Positions 1 through 7,006 of a stretch of DNA of 32,456 nt are shown here, piece by piece. Location: assembly GCA_014376445.1 (NCBI GenBank), contig JACMRM010000124.1, positions 1 through 32,456 on the forward strand. The letters run 5' to 3'. Positions within the stretch are counted from its first letter, which is position 1. Every line of letters begins with the position of its first letter. Below the pieces are notes generated by a model. That model saw only the letters and a list, made by a program, of their open reading frames with translations, did not search any database and was not told the DNA's origin. This DNA comes from Bacteriovorax sp. (GTDB lineage Bacteria > Bdellovibrionota > Bacteriovoracia > Bacteriovoracales > Bacteriovoracaceae). Made by a program: the position numbers and the translations under genes.

Positions 1-561
1 AGCATCAGTAGATACTTCGGATGAAATAGGTGCTGCTTTCGCAGTAGATATTTTGGTTGCAGAAGAAGTATTTCTTCCTAGGGTGATATCCTCGCGTGAA
101 GGCGATGGATCTTGAGAAGGGTAGAATTCATCCGGTGTAGTAAACTTTATATCTGCTTTTTCAGAGTCTTTTTTAATTTGTTCTTTTGTCTCTTCAGGAA
201 AATCACTAACACTTACTCTTGATGAAGAAGCTGACCTCTCATCATTTTGTTCACGTGCCATATCCGGATTGTTTTCAACTTTAGCATAGTTTGAATTCAG
301 TCTTCTTTCTGGAGATCCTGACTTCATTGTATCGTTAAAAGCTCTTTCAGTTGTACGGTCGTGTAAACCGGCTTCACCTGCCGGAGATCTAGCATCTCGG
401 TTTTCGATATCATTTCCATCTTTTTTTGAAGATAGAAACTTTTTATTGTTATCCGTATCGTTAGGTGATTTAGCTTTTATCTTAGAAGATGTTTTTGCAT
501 TTTCTAAAACGTGTGTTTTATTTTTTTGCAAATCACTTTGAATGTTTTGGTTATCTAACAC
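1..561 (-). CDS. Hydrophilic low-complexity protein, N-terminal part
   Basis: An open frame of 187 codons runs off the left edge of the window, so the C-terminus is missing. The start is GTG at 561, chosen because GAGG lies six bases upstream (minus strand) and the first codons read VLDNQNIQSDLQ. The visible protein is rich in Ser, Lys, Asp, Asn and Glu, has no signal peptide or membrane segment, and looks largely disordered. No domain is recognised. It is divergent from the 829 gene across a 267-base gap. It could be the disordered head of a longer protein whose folded part lies outside. The frame is well supported by its length and ribosome binding site; the function is unknown. Confidence 0.7.
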   Translation of the reverse strand, partial: MLDNQNIQSDLQKNKTHVLENAKTSSKIKAKSPNDTDNNKKFLSSKKDGNDIENRDARSPAGEAGLHDRTTERAFNDTMKSGSPERRLNSNYAKVENNPDMAREQNDERSASSSRVSVSDFPEETKEQIKKDSEKADIKFTTPDEFYPSQDPSPSREDITLGRNTSSATKISTAKAAPISSEVSTDA

Positions 562-766
562 GGTCAACCTCAATGTTTATATTGCGATCTCATGATCACA
601 TGTTTTAACTATTGCACCTCTCATGCCAAAACTTTACTTTACGATTTTATGGTAAGTTATCCGATTGCAGAAGTGAAAGTCTGGGGAATAATTACGCGGC
701 CGTGTAGCAAAAATACTAACGCTGTACATCTTTGACCTGTTTTAGACAAGTACTTTTTGTATAAAC

Positions 767-784
767 TAGGCATGTGAATTGCTA
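767..784 (+). promoter_or_regulatory. Sigma-54-like promoter for the 829 gene
   Basis: The element reads AGGCATgtgaaTTGC, with GG at 769-770, exactly ten bases, then GC at 781-782. This fits the TGGCAC-N5-TTGC pattern of RpoN promoters. The predicted transcript start lies near 794, about 35 bases before the ATG. No sigma-54 activator gene is present in the window. Confidence 0.5.
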
Positions 785-828
785 TCTTTTTTATGAGACC
801 GCTTGTGGTTTTTATTAGGGAGTTCTAA

Positions 829-1098
829 ATGACAGTTAAAAAAGTAAAAGCGAATGCACGTCAAAAAAAAGTATTAAAAATGGTTAATGAAGTTCACATA
901 AACGATATGAGTAATGTTCAAGCTCAAGTAGCAAGACATGATGAAGACGCTCTTCGCCGCCAGTTAATAGTCATTCAAAAAGATTATAAAAGGTTGATGA
1001 TTGATGTAGCTGCAGGATACAGTTTGATCAGACATTGGGTTGGAGTTCAAGCTCAGACTCGTGGTGAACTTCTTAAAACGAGATTTATTAAGAATTAG
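829..1098 (+). CDS. Small basic protein of unknown function
   Basis: An 89-residue protein, Lys/Arg/Gln-rich, with no signal peptide or membrane helix. The start ATG has AGGGAG upstream at good spacing. The sequence is mostly predicted helix; residues 31-60 (NVQAQVARHDEDALRRQLIV and following) look amphipathic. No known family is recognised. It is a single-gene unit: a sigma-54-like element lies about 45 bases upstream and a symmetrical terminator follows the stop. Its promoter resembles that of the 2609 stress operon, so a stress or starvation role is possible, but that is inference from context only. Confidence 0.7.
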   Translation: MTVKKVKANARQKKVLKMVNEVHINDMSNVQAQVARHDEDALRRQLIVIQKDYKRLMIDVAAGYSLIRHWVGVQAQTRGELLKTRFIKN

Positions 1099-1125
1099 TC
1101 CGACAACTTCATAAAATAAAATCTA

Positions 1126-1153
1126 AAAAAGGGAACTTATAGTTCCCATTTTT
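1126..1153. terminator. Bidirectional terminator
   Basis: A perfect stem gggaact/agttccc (1131-1137 with 1141-1147) has a three-base loop and is flanked by an A-run on the left and a T-run on the right. It works in either direction and sits between the convergent 829 and 1152 genes. It overlaps the last bases of the 1152 gene. Confidence 0.85.
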
Positions 1154-1673
1154 AGTGCTTAAAATTATCGGCCATTGGATGATGAGAATCTGTATGATGT
1201 TCAGTTGATCTAGGTGCCGGACCTCTAGGATTTGTGTCGTTTTGAGATCTTTTCATTTCTCTTTCTTTTACAAAGTCATGAACAAGAAGTGCCAGTGCAT
1301 CTTGAAGCGGATGAACTCCACCGACGTTACTTTGTACTTCACGTTTTTTAATTTCTGTTGATTGATCATATCTCTTAACCATAATCGCTCCAATAATAAC
1401 TGGAAGAAGAATAAGAATAATTCCCGTTATAATAGTTGCAGAAAACTGAACATATTGTGCCGCATCATATTGAGCACTGATATCAACAGCAATCAATATA
1501 ATACCTGCTGCAAAGATGGTTGCCATCGCTGAAAATATGGAAAACGATAATAGAACTTTTACAGCATTAACTCTGACCATTTCCTTTAGTTCAGCAACTG
1601 GATTGGGCATTTCATGCGTTCCACCTGAAAAGAACGGCTTGAAAATCGAGAATAATATTATTAACCACTTCAT
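1152..1673 (-). CDS. Two-helix membrane protein, YqjE/holin-like
   Basis: A 173-residue protein. GGAGG four bases before ATG at 1673 supports this start; a second Met (residue 22, MPNPVAELKEMV) is less well placed. Two strongly hydrophobic segments lie at about residues 40-64 and 76-98, followed by KRYDQ and a long hydrophilic, His/Pro-rich cytoplasmic tail. The N-terminal stretch MKWLIILFSIFKPFF is also hydrophobic. The arrangement (short head, two helices, polar tail) and its position directly downstream of a CsbD/YqjD-type gene recall E. coli yqjD-yqjE, where YqjE is a small two-helix membrane protein. The equivalence is inference, not a clear sequence match. It is probably co-transcribed with the 1736 gene. 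Confidence 0.65.
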   Translation of the reverse strand: MKWLIILFSIFKPFFSGGTHEMPNPVAELKEMVRVNAVKVLLSFSIFSAMATIFAAGIILIAVDISAQYDAAQYVQFSATIITGIILILLPVIIGAIMVKRYDQSTEIKKREVQSNVGGVHPLQDALALLVHDFVKEREMKRSQNDTNPRGPAPRSTEHHTDSHHPMADNFKH

Positions 1674-1691
1674 TAGACCTCCACATACAAT

Positions 1692-1716
1692 AAGGGCCTA
1701 TGAAACATAGACCCTT
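1692..1716 (-). other. Intercistronic hairpin
   Basis: AAGGGCCTATG and CATAGACCCTT form an 11-base-pair stem (one wobble pair) with a three-base loop. It lies between the CsbD-like gene and the downstream membrane-protein gene, about ten bases before the latter's ribosome binding site. On the minus strand no T-run follows, so it is more likely an mRNA processing or stability element than a full terminator. On the plus strand a nine-T run follows. Confidence 0.55.
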
Positions 1717-1735
1717 GCGAAATTTTTTTTTCGAA

Positions 1736-2227
1736 TTACTTACGACGGAAAAAGTATGCGCCTGCAAGGAAGCCTACAGTTGCAGCCCCAAGGATAGCGT
1801 ATGCGGGGTTTTCTTTTACGATTCCTGCTGTTCTGTCTACAAGTTGTGATCCATATTCGCGAGCTCTTTCAAGATACTCAGCACCTGGTTCTACAATATT
1901 GCCTTCAATCATATTTGAAGCTTTATGTTGAATTTTTTTAGCGTCGTATTGTCCGTTTAATTGTGATGCAGTTGTCATTGTTCTCTCCATAGTGTTATTT
2001 GCTAAATTGCGACCTTCGCGAAATAGTTTTGAATTTTGTGACTTGAATTTATTGAACTCTTCTTCAGCTCTTTCTTTCGTGAAGCCGTAAGCTTTTTGAA
2101 CTTTACCGATGATTTGGTCTACACCACCATCAATGTAATTAAGATCGTCGTCTGTTAACTTCGACCATGTTTGTTTCAAACTTCCTTTTAAATCTTTTAG
2201 GGATCCTTCTGCGACTTGTGTGTTCAT
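1736..2227 (-). CDS. CsbD-like/YqjD-like (DUF883) fusion stress protein
   Basis: Start chosen at ATG 2227, which has AAGGAG five bases upstream; a longer frame to 2254 lacks a site. The 163-residue product has a CsbD-like N-terminus (GSLKQTWSKLTDDDLNYIDG, then GKVQKAYGFTKERAEEEFNK), matching the usual KG-K..WGKLTDDDL..I.GK pattern of this general-stress family. A helical linker follows. The C-terminus (KENPAYAILGAATVGFLAGA ending FFRRK) is the single membrane anchor typical of YqjD/ElaB/DUF883 proteins, which tether ribosomes at the membrane in E. coli in stationary phase. The join of both in one chain is unusual. It lies upstream of the two-helix membrane gene on the same strand, and a sigma-54-like element lies about 45 bases upstream. 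Confidence 0.85.
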   Translation of the reverse strand: MNTQVAEGSLKDLKGSLKQTWSKLTDDDLNYIDGGVDQIIGKVQKAYGFTKERAEEEFNKFKSQNSKLFREGRNLANNTMERTMTTASQLNGQYDAKKIQHKASNMIEGNIVEPGAEYLERAREYGSQLVDRTAGIVKENPAYAILGAATVGFLAGAYFFRRK

Positions 2228-2272
2228 TTTTTCTCCTTGAAAAAAATTTATCATTTATTCTCGAGCTACCTA

Positions 2273-2290
2273 TTCCAAGGTTTATGCCAA
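2273..2290 (-). promoter_or_regulatory. Near-match sigma-54-like element for the CsbD-like gene
   Basis: On the minus strand the element reads TTGGCATAAACCTTGG. The -24 part is perfect and the ten-base spacing holds, but the -12 dinucleotide is GG where GC is expected. It lies 48 bases before the chosen start at 2227, the same distance as in the better matches. Confidence 0.3.
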
Positions 2291-2527
2291 AAAAAAAATA
2301 TTTATGAAATTAAGTATTTGAAGAGGATGACATGAAAGGTTGGGGCAATAGTGATCAGGCATTTAGGAAATGTGGTACAACTGTTTAAGAATTATTTTTA
2401 CTTTTTTATCATTATATACATGTCGAATCTGAAATCTGAAATTTTTTGTTACGGGACAACATTTCCGTCATTACAGTCCAAATAACCCCCTTGAATCAAA
2501 AACAGGTCAATTAAAAGCATTTTATTT

Positions 2528-2545
2528 TTGGCATGCAAACTGCTT
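2528..2545 (+). promoter_or_regulatory. Sigma-54-like promoter for the stress operon
   Basis: TTGGCATGCAAACTGCTT has GG at 2530-2531, ten bases, then GC at 2542-2543, a good fit to the RpoN -24/-12 consensus. The predicted transcript start near 2555 gives a leader of about 54 bases to the DUF1328 gene. Confidence 0.55.
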
Positions 2546-2608
2546 AAGAGAATACCAAGGGGTGAAAATGGTTTCCACCAACTCGTAAATTATTAGAAGG
2601 AGTCTTAT

Positions 2609-2794
2609 ATGTTACAAGCTGCACTTACTTTTTTTATTCTTGGTTTGCTGGCAATGCTTCTTGGAAGTTTTGGAATTGCCGGTCTTTCGATTGATGCAGG
2701 AGAAATGATTTTATCTATCTTCTTTATCTTTTCTCTTTTGAGCTTTATCGGAAGCGCCGAAATTGAAAGAAAGAAACATAATCTGCACCACTAA
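2609..2794 (+). CDS. DUF1328 (YtjA-like) small membrane protein
   Basis: A 61-residue protein with AAGGAG six bases before ATG. Two hydrophobic helices (about residues 3-24 and 30-50) are joined by a Gly-rich turn (GSFGIAGLSIDAGE), followed by a charged tail. This is the layout of the DUF1328/YtjA family, inner-membrane proteins often found in stress gene clusters and of unknown biochemical role. It is the first gene of a rightward series; the next begins 33 bases downstream. The small size and the helix-turn-helix hydrophobic pattern make the family call fairly secure. Confidence 0.85.
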   Translation: MLQAALTFFILGLLAMLLGSFGIAGLSIDAGEMILSIFFIFSLLSFIGSAEIERKKHNLHH

Positions 2795-2827
2795 GTTTTA
2801 ACAACGCAGTTTCAATAAGGAGAAATC

Positions 2828-3097
2828 ATGCAGATCAATATTAAGACATCGTTCATCGCTCTAATGGCAACAACGCTTATGGGAATTTATTTTGTTAACA
2901 TTTCACATGCAGATGAAACAGTAAAAGAAAAAGCTACTGAGATGGGAAATGACACTACTAGAGCAGTAAGAAAAGGTGTTCGCAAAGTAAAAGATGAAAC
3001 ATGCAAAATGGTAAATGGAAAAATGGAGTGTGCAGCTAAGAAAGTTAAACACAAAATGCAAAATGCCGGTGATAAAGTAAAAGATGCTGTTGATTAA
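2828..3097 (+). CDS. Small exported lysine-rich helical protein
   Basis: An 89-residue protein with AAGGAG before ATG. Residues 1-28 form a signal peptide with probable cleavage after SHA. The mature part is a repetitive amphipathic helix rich in Lys, Glu, Asp and Val (KVKDE, KKVKHK, DKVKDAVD) with a Cys pair in ETCKMVNGKMECAA that could form a disulphide. The Lys/Glu/Asp heptad style recalls late-embryogenesis-abundant-like desiccation proteins, but this is only a compositional likeness. It lies between the DUF1328 gene and the beta-barrel gene with spacings of about 30 bases, so it is most likely in the same mRNA and acts in the periplasm. Confidence 0.75.
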   Translation: MQINIKTSFIALMATTLMGIYFVNISHADETVKEKATEMGNDTTRAVRKGVRKVKDETCKMVNGKMECAAKKVKHKMQNAGDKVKDAVD

Positions 3098-3126
3098 TAT
3101 ATAACTAAGTTCCAGGAGGGCTTTCT

Positions 3127-3744
3127 GTGAAAAAACTAATTTTGTTATCATCTATATTTATGGCATTTGCCGGTGTAGTCCGTGCAGATGAAACGGCCGG
3201 GTTATTTGTTGAGCCTATGCTGACATGGGAAAGAGGGCGTGGAGATGTAAATTTTCCTGCTCCAATCAGCAGTGCAAACACTGAGCTTGATGGTTTTGGT
3301 GTTGGGGCTCGCGTCGGCGGACACATTTATGAATCTATTTTTCTTGGAGCTGATGCTCGTTACTCAATTCCAAACTTCAAGACGAAAGCTGCTGGCCTAA
3401 ATCAAGACATTAAATCAAAAGCATGGAACGTAGGTCCTGTTGCAGGTGTACAAATGCCAACACTTTTTGGTTTGCGCGTTTGGGCTTCATGGGTTGTGGC
3501 CGGTGAAGTTGATCCCGATATGGCCAACAACGTAAATGAAAAATTTACAAGTGGTCAAGGGTACAGAGTAGGTGCTGGTGTTAAACTTTCAATCGTAAGT
3601 TTAAACATTGAATATCAAAAAATTAAGTACAGCACTACCGTTCTTGAAGACGTTGGCGTATTCACACCAAATATTTCAAGAAACGATGTCCAACTTGATA
3701 ATGATTCAATGATTTTAAGTGTAAGTTTTCCTTTAGCAATCTAG
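3127..3744 (+). CDS. Outer-membrane beta-barrel protein
   Basis: A 205-residue protein starting with GTG; AGGAGGG lies six bases upstream and the first residues MKKLILLSSIFMAFAGVVRA form a signal peptide. The mature protein alternates hydrophobic and polar residues with Gly/aromatic turns (GFGVGARVGGHIY, SIFLGADARYSI, RVWASWVVAGEV) and ends with a strand finishing ILSVSFPLAI, the style of an eight-strand outer-membrane barrel such as the OmpA-barrel/OmpX or OmpW class. I cannot fix the subfamily. It is 29 bases downstream of the exported helical protein. A hairpin follows, so transcription of the later genes may be reduced or partly separate. Confidence 0.75.
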   Translation: MKKLILLSSIFMAFAGVVRADETAGLFVEPMLTWERGRGDVNFPAPISSANTELDGFGVGARVGGHIYESIFLGADARYSIPNFKTKAAGLNQDIKSKAWNVGPVAGVQMPTLFGLRVWASWVVAGEVDPDMANNVNEKFTSGQGYRVGAGVKLSIVSLNIEYQKIKYSTTVLEDVGVFTPNISRNDVQLDNDSMILSVSFPLAI

Positions 3745-3752
3745 TGATTTTT

Positions 3753-3781
3753 ATCTCTGGGAGTTCCTAGAATCCGGAGAT
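3753..3781 (+). terminator. Weak hairpin after the beta-barrel gene
   Basis: ATCTCTGG and CCGGAGAT form an eight-pair stem (one wobble) with a 13-base loop, followed by ATTTTAATA. This is a poor terminator by sequence and may only attenuate or protect the mRNA 3' end. It lies in the 105-base gap before the BON gene. Confidence 0.4.
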
Positions 3782-3849
3782 ATTTTAATACTTGCTCGTA
3801 AATGATTGATAGCGAATGAATCTTTTAAAATTTAGTCAGGAGGAAAAAA

Positions 3850-4206
3850 ATGAAGGTATGGTTATTAGTATTGGTAGTTGCTGTACTTGCTGCATTAGAC
3901 GTTGTCGTCGCAAAACAAGATATTACTCCCAATCCTCGAGTAGTTTCGCAAGCAGATCAGCGAACTGTAGGTGATCAATCCAACAGACCAGCTGATGTCC
4001 TCACGACTAAAAGAATCAGAAATGAATTAATGAATGATGAAGCACTATCAATGAAAGCTAAAAACATAAAAATTATCACAGTAAATAACGGTGTGACCCT
4101 TAAAGGAAATGTCAATAGTGCAGATGAAAGAGAAAGAATATTAAAACATGCTTATATTACAGCACCAAAACATAAAATTTATAATCAGCTTAGCGTGATT
4201 AGATAA
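3850..4206 (+). CDS. Exported BON-domain protein
   Basis: A 118-residue protein with a strong AGGAGG site six bases before ATG. Residues 1-22 form a signal peptide or anchor (VWLLVLVVAVLAALDVVVA). A polar linker follows, then a single BON domain at about residues 49-118: the helix TTKRIRNELMNDEALS, the strand IKIITVNNGVTLKGNV, a second helix SADERERILKHA and a final strand IYNQLSVIR. BON domains (OsmY/Kbp type) bind membranes or lipids in the periplasm and are common in osmotic-stress proteins. OsmY has two copies; this has one. The next gene begins 20 bases downstream. Confidence 0.88.
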   Translation: MKVWLLVLVVAVLAALDVVVAKQDITPNPRVVSQADQRTVGDQSNRPADVLTTKRIRNELMNDEALSMKAKNIKIITVNNGVTLKGNVNSADERERILKHAYITAPKHKIYNQLSVIR

Positions 4207-4226
4207 ATACAATCAAGGAGAGATCT

Positions 4227-4760
4227 ATGAAAACTTTTAATAGCGGTGACAAAAATGTTTCAGTATTTGGAATTTTTGATACGAGAACATCAACGGAAAG
4301 AGCAGTTGAACGTCTTAAAACTTCAGGATTTAAAATGACAGATATTTCAGTTTTAATGCCTGATAAAGATAGCACTAGAGAATTTGCACACGAGAAACAT
4401 ACAAAAGCTCCTGAAGGTGCTGCTACAGGTGCCTCTACTGGAGTCGTTGTGGGCGGAACTTTAGGATGGCTTGCTGGTATGGGAGCATTGGCAATTCCAG
4501 GAGTAGGTCCACTTGTCGCTGCTGGTCCGATTATGGCAGCGATCGCAGGAGCTGGAGTTGGTGGAACCGTCGGCGGAGTGAGCGGTGCTCTCGTTGGACT
4601 TGGAATTCCAGAATACGAAGCAAAAAGATATGAGGGTTCGGTTAAAGATGGTGGAATTCTACTTTCAGTTCACTGTGACAGCAATGATTCAATCAAAAGT
4701 GCAAAACAATTATTGGAAGTAACTGGAGCTCACGATATTGCATCGTCGACGGAAGCATAA
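4227..4760 (+). CDS. YflT-like general stress protein with glycine-zipper core
   Basis: A 177-residue protein with AAGGAG six bases before ATG. Residues 11-46 (VFGIFDTRTSTERAVERL, then GFKMTDISVLM) match the N-terminal strand-helix-strand of the YflT / general stress protein 17M domain. Residues about 65-130 are a long Gly/Ala-rich stretch (GVVVGGTLGWLAGMGALAIP, GAGVGGTVGGVSGALVGLG), a glycine-zipper that probably inserts in a membrane. The C-terminal segment IPEYEAKRYEGSVKDGGILL followed by DSNDSIKSAKQLLEVTGAHD completes the ferredoxin-like fold seen in this family. Related proteins in other phyla are induced by heat, salt or low temperature. Function unknown. Confidence 0.8.
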   Translation: MKTFNSGDKNVSVFGIFDTRTSTERAVERLKTSGFKMTDISVLMPDKDSTREFAHEKHTKAPEGAATGASTGVVVGGTLGWLAGMGALAIPGVGPLVAAGPIMAAIAGAGVGGTVGGVSGALVGLGIPEYEAKRYEGSVKDGGILLSVHCDSNDSIKSAKQLLEVTGAHDIASSTEA

Positions 4761-4788
4761 TTTTTTATTAACTAAAGGGAGTAGTAAA

Positions 4789-4929
4789 ATGAAGAAGACA
4801 AACAAACAATTAATTGAAATGGTAAACAACGTACAAGGACGAGTTGGTGTGCCAATTTTAATGTATGTGCTGGGTGTACCAGGATTTTTCTGTGTTCTTG
4901 CATGGCTATTCTTTTTTAAAGGTAAATAA
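4789..4929 (+). CDS. One-helix membrane mini-protein
   Basis: A 46-residue protein. ATG at 4789 has AGGGAG seven bases upstream; a longer frame from 4738 overlaps the previous gene and lacks a site. A basic head (MKKTNKQLIEMVNNVQGRVG) precedes one hydrophobic helix (VPILMYVLGVPGFFCVLAWL) and a FFFKGK end. No family is recognised with certainty. It sits 28 bases after the YflT-like gene and the same distance before the hemerythrin-like gene, so co-expression is likely. The clear ribosome binding site and the operon position support it as a real gene. Confidence 0.7.
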   Translation: MKKTNKQLIEMVNNVQGRVGVPILMYVLGVPGFFCVLAWLFFFKGK

Positions 4930-4957
4930 GTTTCTGGTAACTGACGGGAGGTCGAAT

Positions 4958-5572
4958 ATGCAAATGAATATGGAAGAAGTGACTATGAATAATAAGTTCA
5001 ACATTGTGGACGTTCTGCTTCTGGATCATAAGTATCTTAAGGAATGTATCAAAGTTTTAAAAGACGATAATGAAGACAGAAAAATCAAGTTGAGAATTGC
5101 TAAAAGTTTTTTAGATGCAGTATCAAAACATTCTATTGCTGAAAAAAGATCAGTTTATGCTCCATTAATCAAAGTCAAAGATTTAAGAAAAAATATTATT
5201 GAAGGCGAAATCGAGCACGGTATTGTTGATGCAAAAGTAAAAATGCTATCAGCAAAACTTACAGGCCTTCGTGCACTGGGTGAAGAGCTGGAGATTGAAA
5301 TGAAGGTTGTAGCTGAACTTCTTGAACGCCATCTTAAGGAAGAAGAAGAGGAAATGTTTCCTAAGATGAGAAAAGATCTGGATAAGATTATTTTAAATGA
5401 AATGGGATTTCAATTCATGAAACTTAGAAGCTTTAGTGAAAAAGATTTACGTTATTATCCGAACCTTCAAAAAGAGGTGACAGAACTTAAGAAATTAGGA
5501 CATAAAATCTCAGGAAATTTTATAGCAAGAGTACAGAAGCATGTTACTCCTGCCGGTCACCACGCCGAATAG
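4958..5572 (+). CDS. Hemerythrin-like (HHE) protein
   Basis: A 204-residue protein. Start chosen at ATG 4958, which has GGGAGGT five bases upstream; a longer frame from 4865 overlaps the mini-protein gene without a site. Four helices carry the hemerythrin/HHE iron ligands: LLLDHKYLKE, KHSIAEKRSVY, EIEHGIVDA and LERHLKEEEEEMFPKM. These His/Glu residues bind a di-iron centre in the family, used for oxygen, nitric oxide or iron-stress sensing and, in RIC/YtfE, repair of Fe-S clusters. The C-terminus (about residues 145-204) has no recognised domain. Cytoplasmic, no signal peptide. Its place inside an envelope-stress series suggests a role in oxidative or nitrosative stress; that is inference. 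Confidence 0.85.
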   Translation: MQMNMEEVTMNNKFNIVDVLLLDHKYLKECIKVLKDDNEDRKIKLRIAKSFLDAVSKHSIAEKRSVYAPLIKVKDLRKNIIEGEIEHGIVDAKVKMLSAKLTGLRALGEELEIEMKVVAELLERHLKEEEEEMFPKMRKDLDKIILNEMGFQFMKLRSFSEKDLRYYPNLQKEVTELKKLGHKISGNFIARVQKHVTPAGHHAE

Positions 5573-5596
5573 AATGTAATAACAAGTGAGAGATTT

Positions 5597-6049
5597 GTGA
5601 AAAGATATATTTTTCTATTACTGGCATTTTTTCTAATTTTAAACGCCCATGCTGAAGGCATGGGTGTCTCAAATTTAATGGGCACCATAGGGGCAACACC
5701 AACCGGACTCTCACGAGACGAGGGTGTCATTGTTAAAGATAAGGAACGCACTAAAGCTACACGAAAAAAAGTGGTCAATTCACTCAAAGAGACTTCTTCA
5801 AGAAATACGAATGAACTCGGCAATATCAATGAATCAACTGTGCAGGCACAGAGGCCTTCGAAAGTTATTCCCTCGAGTGCCCGGACAAATGGAGTTCCTA
5901 ACCTTGCCGCTAAAAAAGGCAAGACAGCTATATCAGAGGTTAGCTGCAAAACTTACGAGGGGAAAGTCTACGGTCAAGGGGAAGCAGGATATAATGACTG
6001 TATTCGTACTATCAAGACTGACCGCCAGAGGGACACTGCCATTCCTTAA
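5597..6049 (+). CDS. Exported protein of unknown function
   Basis: A 150-residue protein starting with GTG after AGTGAGAG. Residues 1-19 (MKRYIFLLLAFFLILNAHA) form a clean signal peptide. The mature chain is polar and Ser/Thr/Lys-rich, likely mostly unstructured, with a small C-terminal module SCKTYEGKVYGQGEAGYNDC containing two Cys. No domain is recognised. It begins 24 bases after the hemerythrin-like gene and is the last of the stress series; a weak hairpin but no convincing terminator lies between it and the next gene at 6152. A frame offset by one base also stays open from 5724, but it has no ribosome binding site and a poor composition. Confidence 0.65.
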   Translation: MKRYIFLLLAFFLILNAHAEGMGVSNLMGTIGATPTGLSRDEGVIVKDKERTKATRKKVVNSLKETSSRNTNELGNINESTVQAQRPSKVIPSSARTNGVPNLAAKKGKTAISEVSCKTYEGKVYGQGEAGYNDCIRTIKTDRQRDTAIP

Positions 6050-6151
6050 TTAAATTATAATATAACTGATCCAATACGTCGGTTTTGGGAAAAGAAATCC
6101 CGGCCCGTTGTTTTATTCTACTTTCGAGTAAAATGATGGTGAGGGAATATT

Positions 6152-6937
6152 ATGAAATCAAAAAAACAGCTTTGTATTGTTTTAGCTTCTTTTTTACTTG
6201 GATCATCGGCATTTGCAGATCTGCTTCCGTGGAGCACGATCGAAAAAAATTTTGAAATCCAAAAATTAAATTTAAAGGCATTAGGACATGTTAAATGTTT
6301 TTTTAATAAATATGAGAATATTGTTTTTCAAAAAACAATTTCGCAAATAGGCGGTGACAACCGCTGTGCAGGAAATCCTATAATCACAATAGACTCTAAA
6401 AGAATTTTTGCGATTGTCGATTATACAGCTCCAGGAAACGAGAGCCGAATGTTTATTATCGACAGACAGACTGGTGGTATTTCCCAAATGGCAGCTGCTC
6501 ATGGAAGATATAATGCCAGTATGGTTAACACACATTTGTCTCTGAATAAGAACTCTGTGAAGACTGCAAAATATTTCAGTAATGAGATTAATTCAAATGC
6601 TTCTTCAACAGGATTTTATGTGGCAGGAACAGAGTACGTAGGGAAGTTTGGAAGAAGCCTTGTCATTCATGGACTGGAAGAGGGAGTCAACGACAACACT
6701 TGTGAAAGATCGATGATCATTCATCCGCACCCAATGGTGACTAAAGATATGGCCGCAGTCATGTCGAGTGGATGTGTAATGGTCAGTAAAGACGCCATTG
6801 CCAACGTCATTAATGTTCTCGAAGGATCGAACATCGACACTGACGAGGAGGAAAGAAGCGGTGGAGTGGTTTTTATCTACGGGCCGCGCGAAGAAAAGTG
6901 GAGTAATGATACGTGCGAAGGAAATTTTAAAATTTAA
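6152..6937 (+). CDS. Exported L,D-transpeptidase-family protein (YkuD_2 type)
   Basis: A 261-residue protein with GAGGG six bases before ATG and a signal peptide ending at SSAFA (residue 22). The C-terminal half matches the murein L,D-transpeptidase catalytic-domain family (YkuD_2): SLVIHGLEEG with His173, HPHPMV (His191/193) and the nucleophile motif SSGCVMVS with Cys208. In YkuD enzymes this His...SxGC arrangement makes 3-3 cross-links or attaches amino acids or proteins to peptidoglycan in the periplasm. The substrate here is unknown; in predatory bacteria such enzymes can remodel either the cell's own or the prey wall. Followed by a long perfect hairpin that overlaps the leader of the next gene. 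Confidence 0.85.
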   Translation: MKSKKQLCIVLASFLLGSSAFADLLPWSTIEKNFEIQKLNLKALGHVKCFFNKYENIVFQKTISQIGGDNRCAGNPIITIDSKRIFAIVDYTAPGNESRMFIIDRQTGGISQMAAAHGRYNASMVNTHLSLNKNSVKTAKYFSNEINSNASSTGFYVAGTEYVGKFGRSLVIHGLEEGVNDNTCERSMIIHPHPMVTKDMAAVMSSGCVMVSKDAIANVINVLEGSNIDTDEEERSGGVVFIYGPREEKWSNDTCEGNFKI

Positions 6938-6945
6938 ATCATTGC

Positions 6946-6998
6946 CCACTAAAAATTATTTAAGTAAATTATTAGCATTACGAAATAATTTTTAGTGG
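6946..6998 (+). repeat. Perfect 16-bp inverted repeat in the DUF3617 leader
   Basis: CCACTAAAAATTATTT (6946-6961) and AAATAATTTTTAGTGG (6983-6998) are exact inverse copies with a 21-base loop. The right arm's last GG belongs to the GGAG ribosome binding site (6997-7000) of the 7007 gene. No T-run follows on the plus strand. It could hold the site in a stem, act as an attenuator or protect the upstream mRNA. Confidence 0.75.
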
Positions 6999-7006
6999 AG
7001 ATTCTC

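Larger units (their letters stand above)
2228..2608. other. Divergent intergenic region with promoters
   Basis: This 381-base, AT-rich gap separates the leftward CsbD-like gene from the rightward DUF1328 operon. It holds the two sigma-54-like elements listed separately, near each end. The middle (about 2300-2520) shows no open frame or hairpin that I can support; it is where upstream activator or IHF sites would be expected if the promoters are RpoN-dependent. Confidence 0.6.

Noticed and set aside
5724-6053. Second open frame overlapping the 5597 gene
   Set aside because: Offset by one base from a gene with a clear signal peptide; no ribosome binding site and a composition typical of an off-frame reading.
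6080-6115. Possible terminator after the 5597 gene (GGG...CCC with GTTTTATTC)
   Set aside because: The stem is only three pairs with mismatched flanks and no clean T-run.
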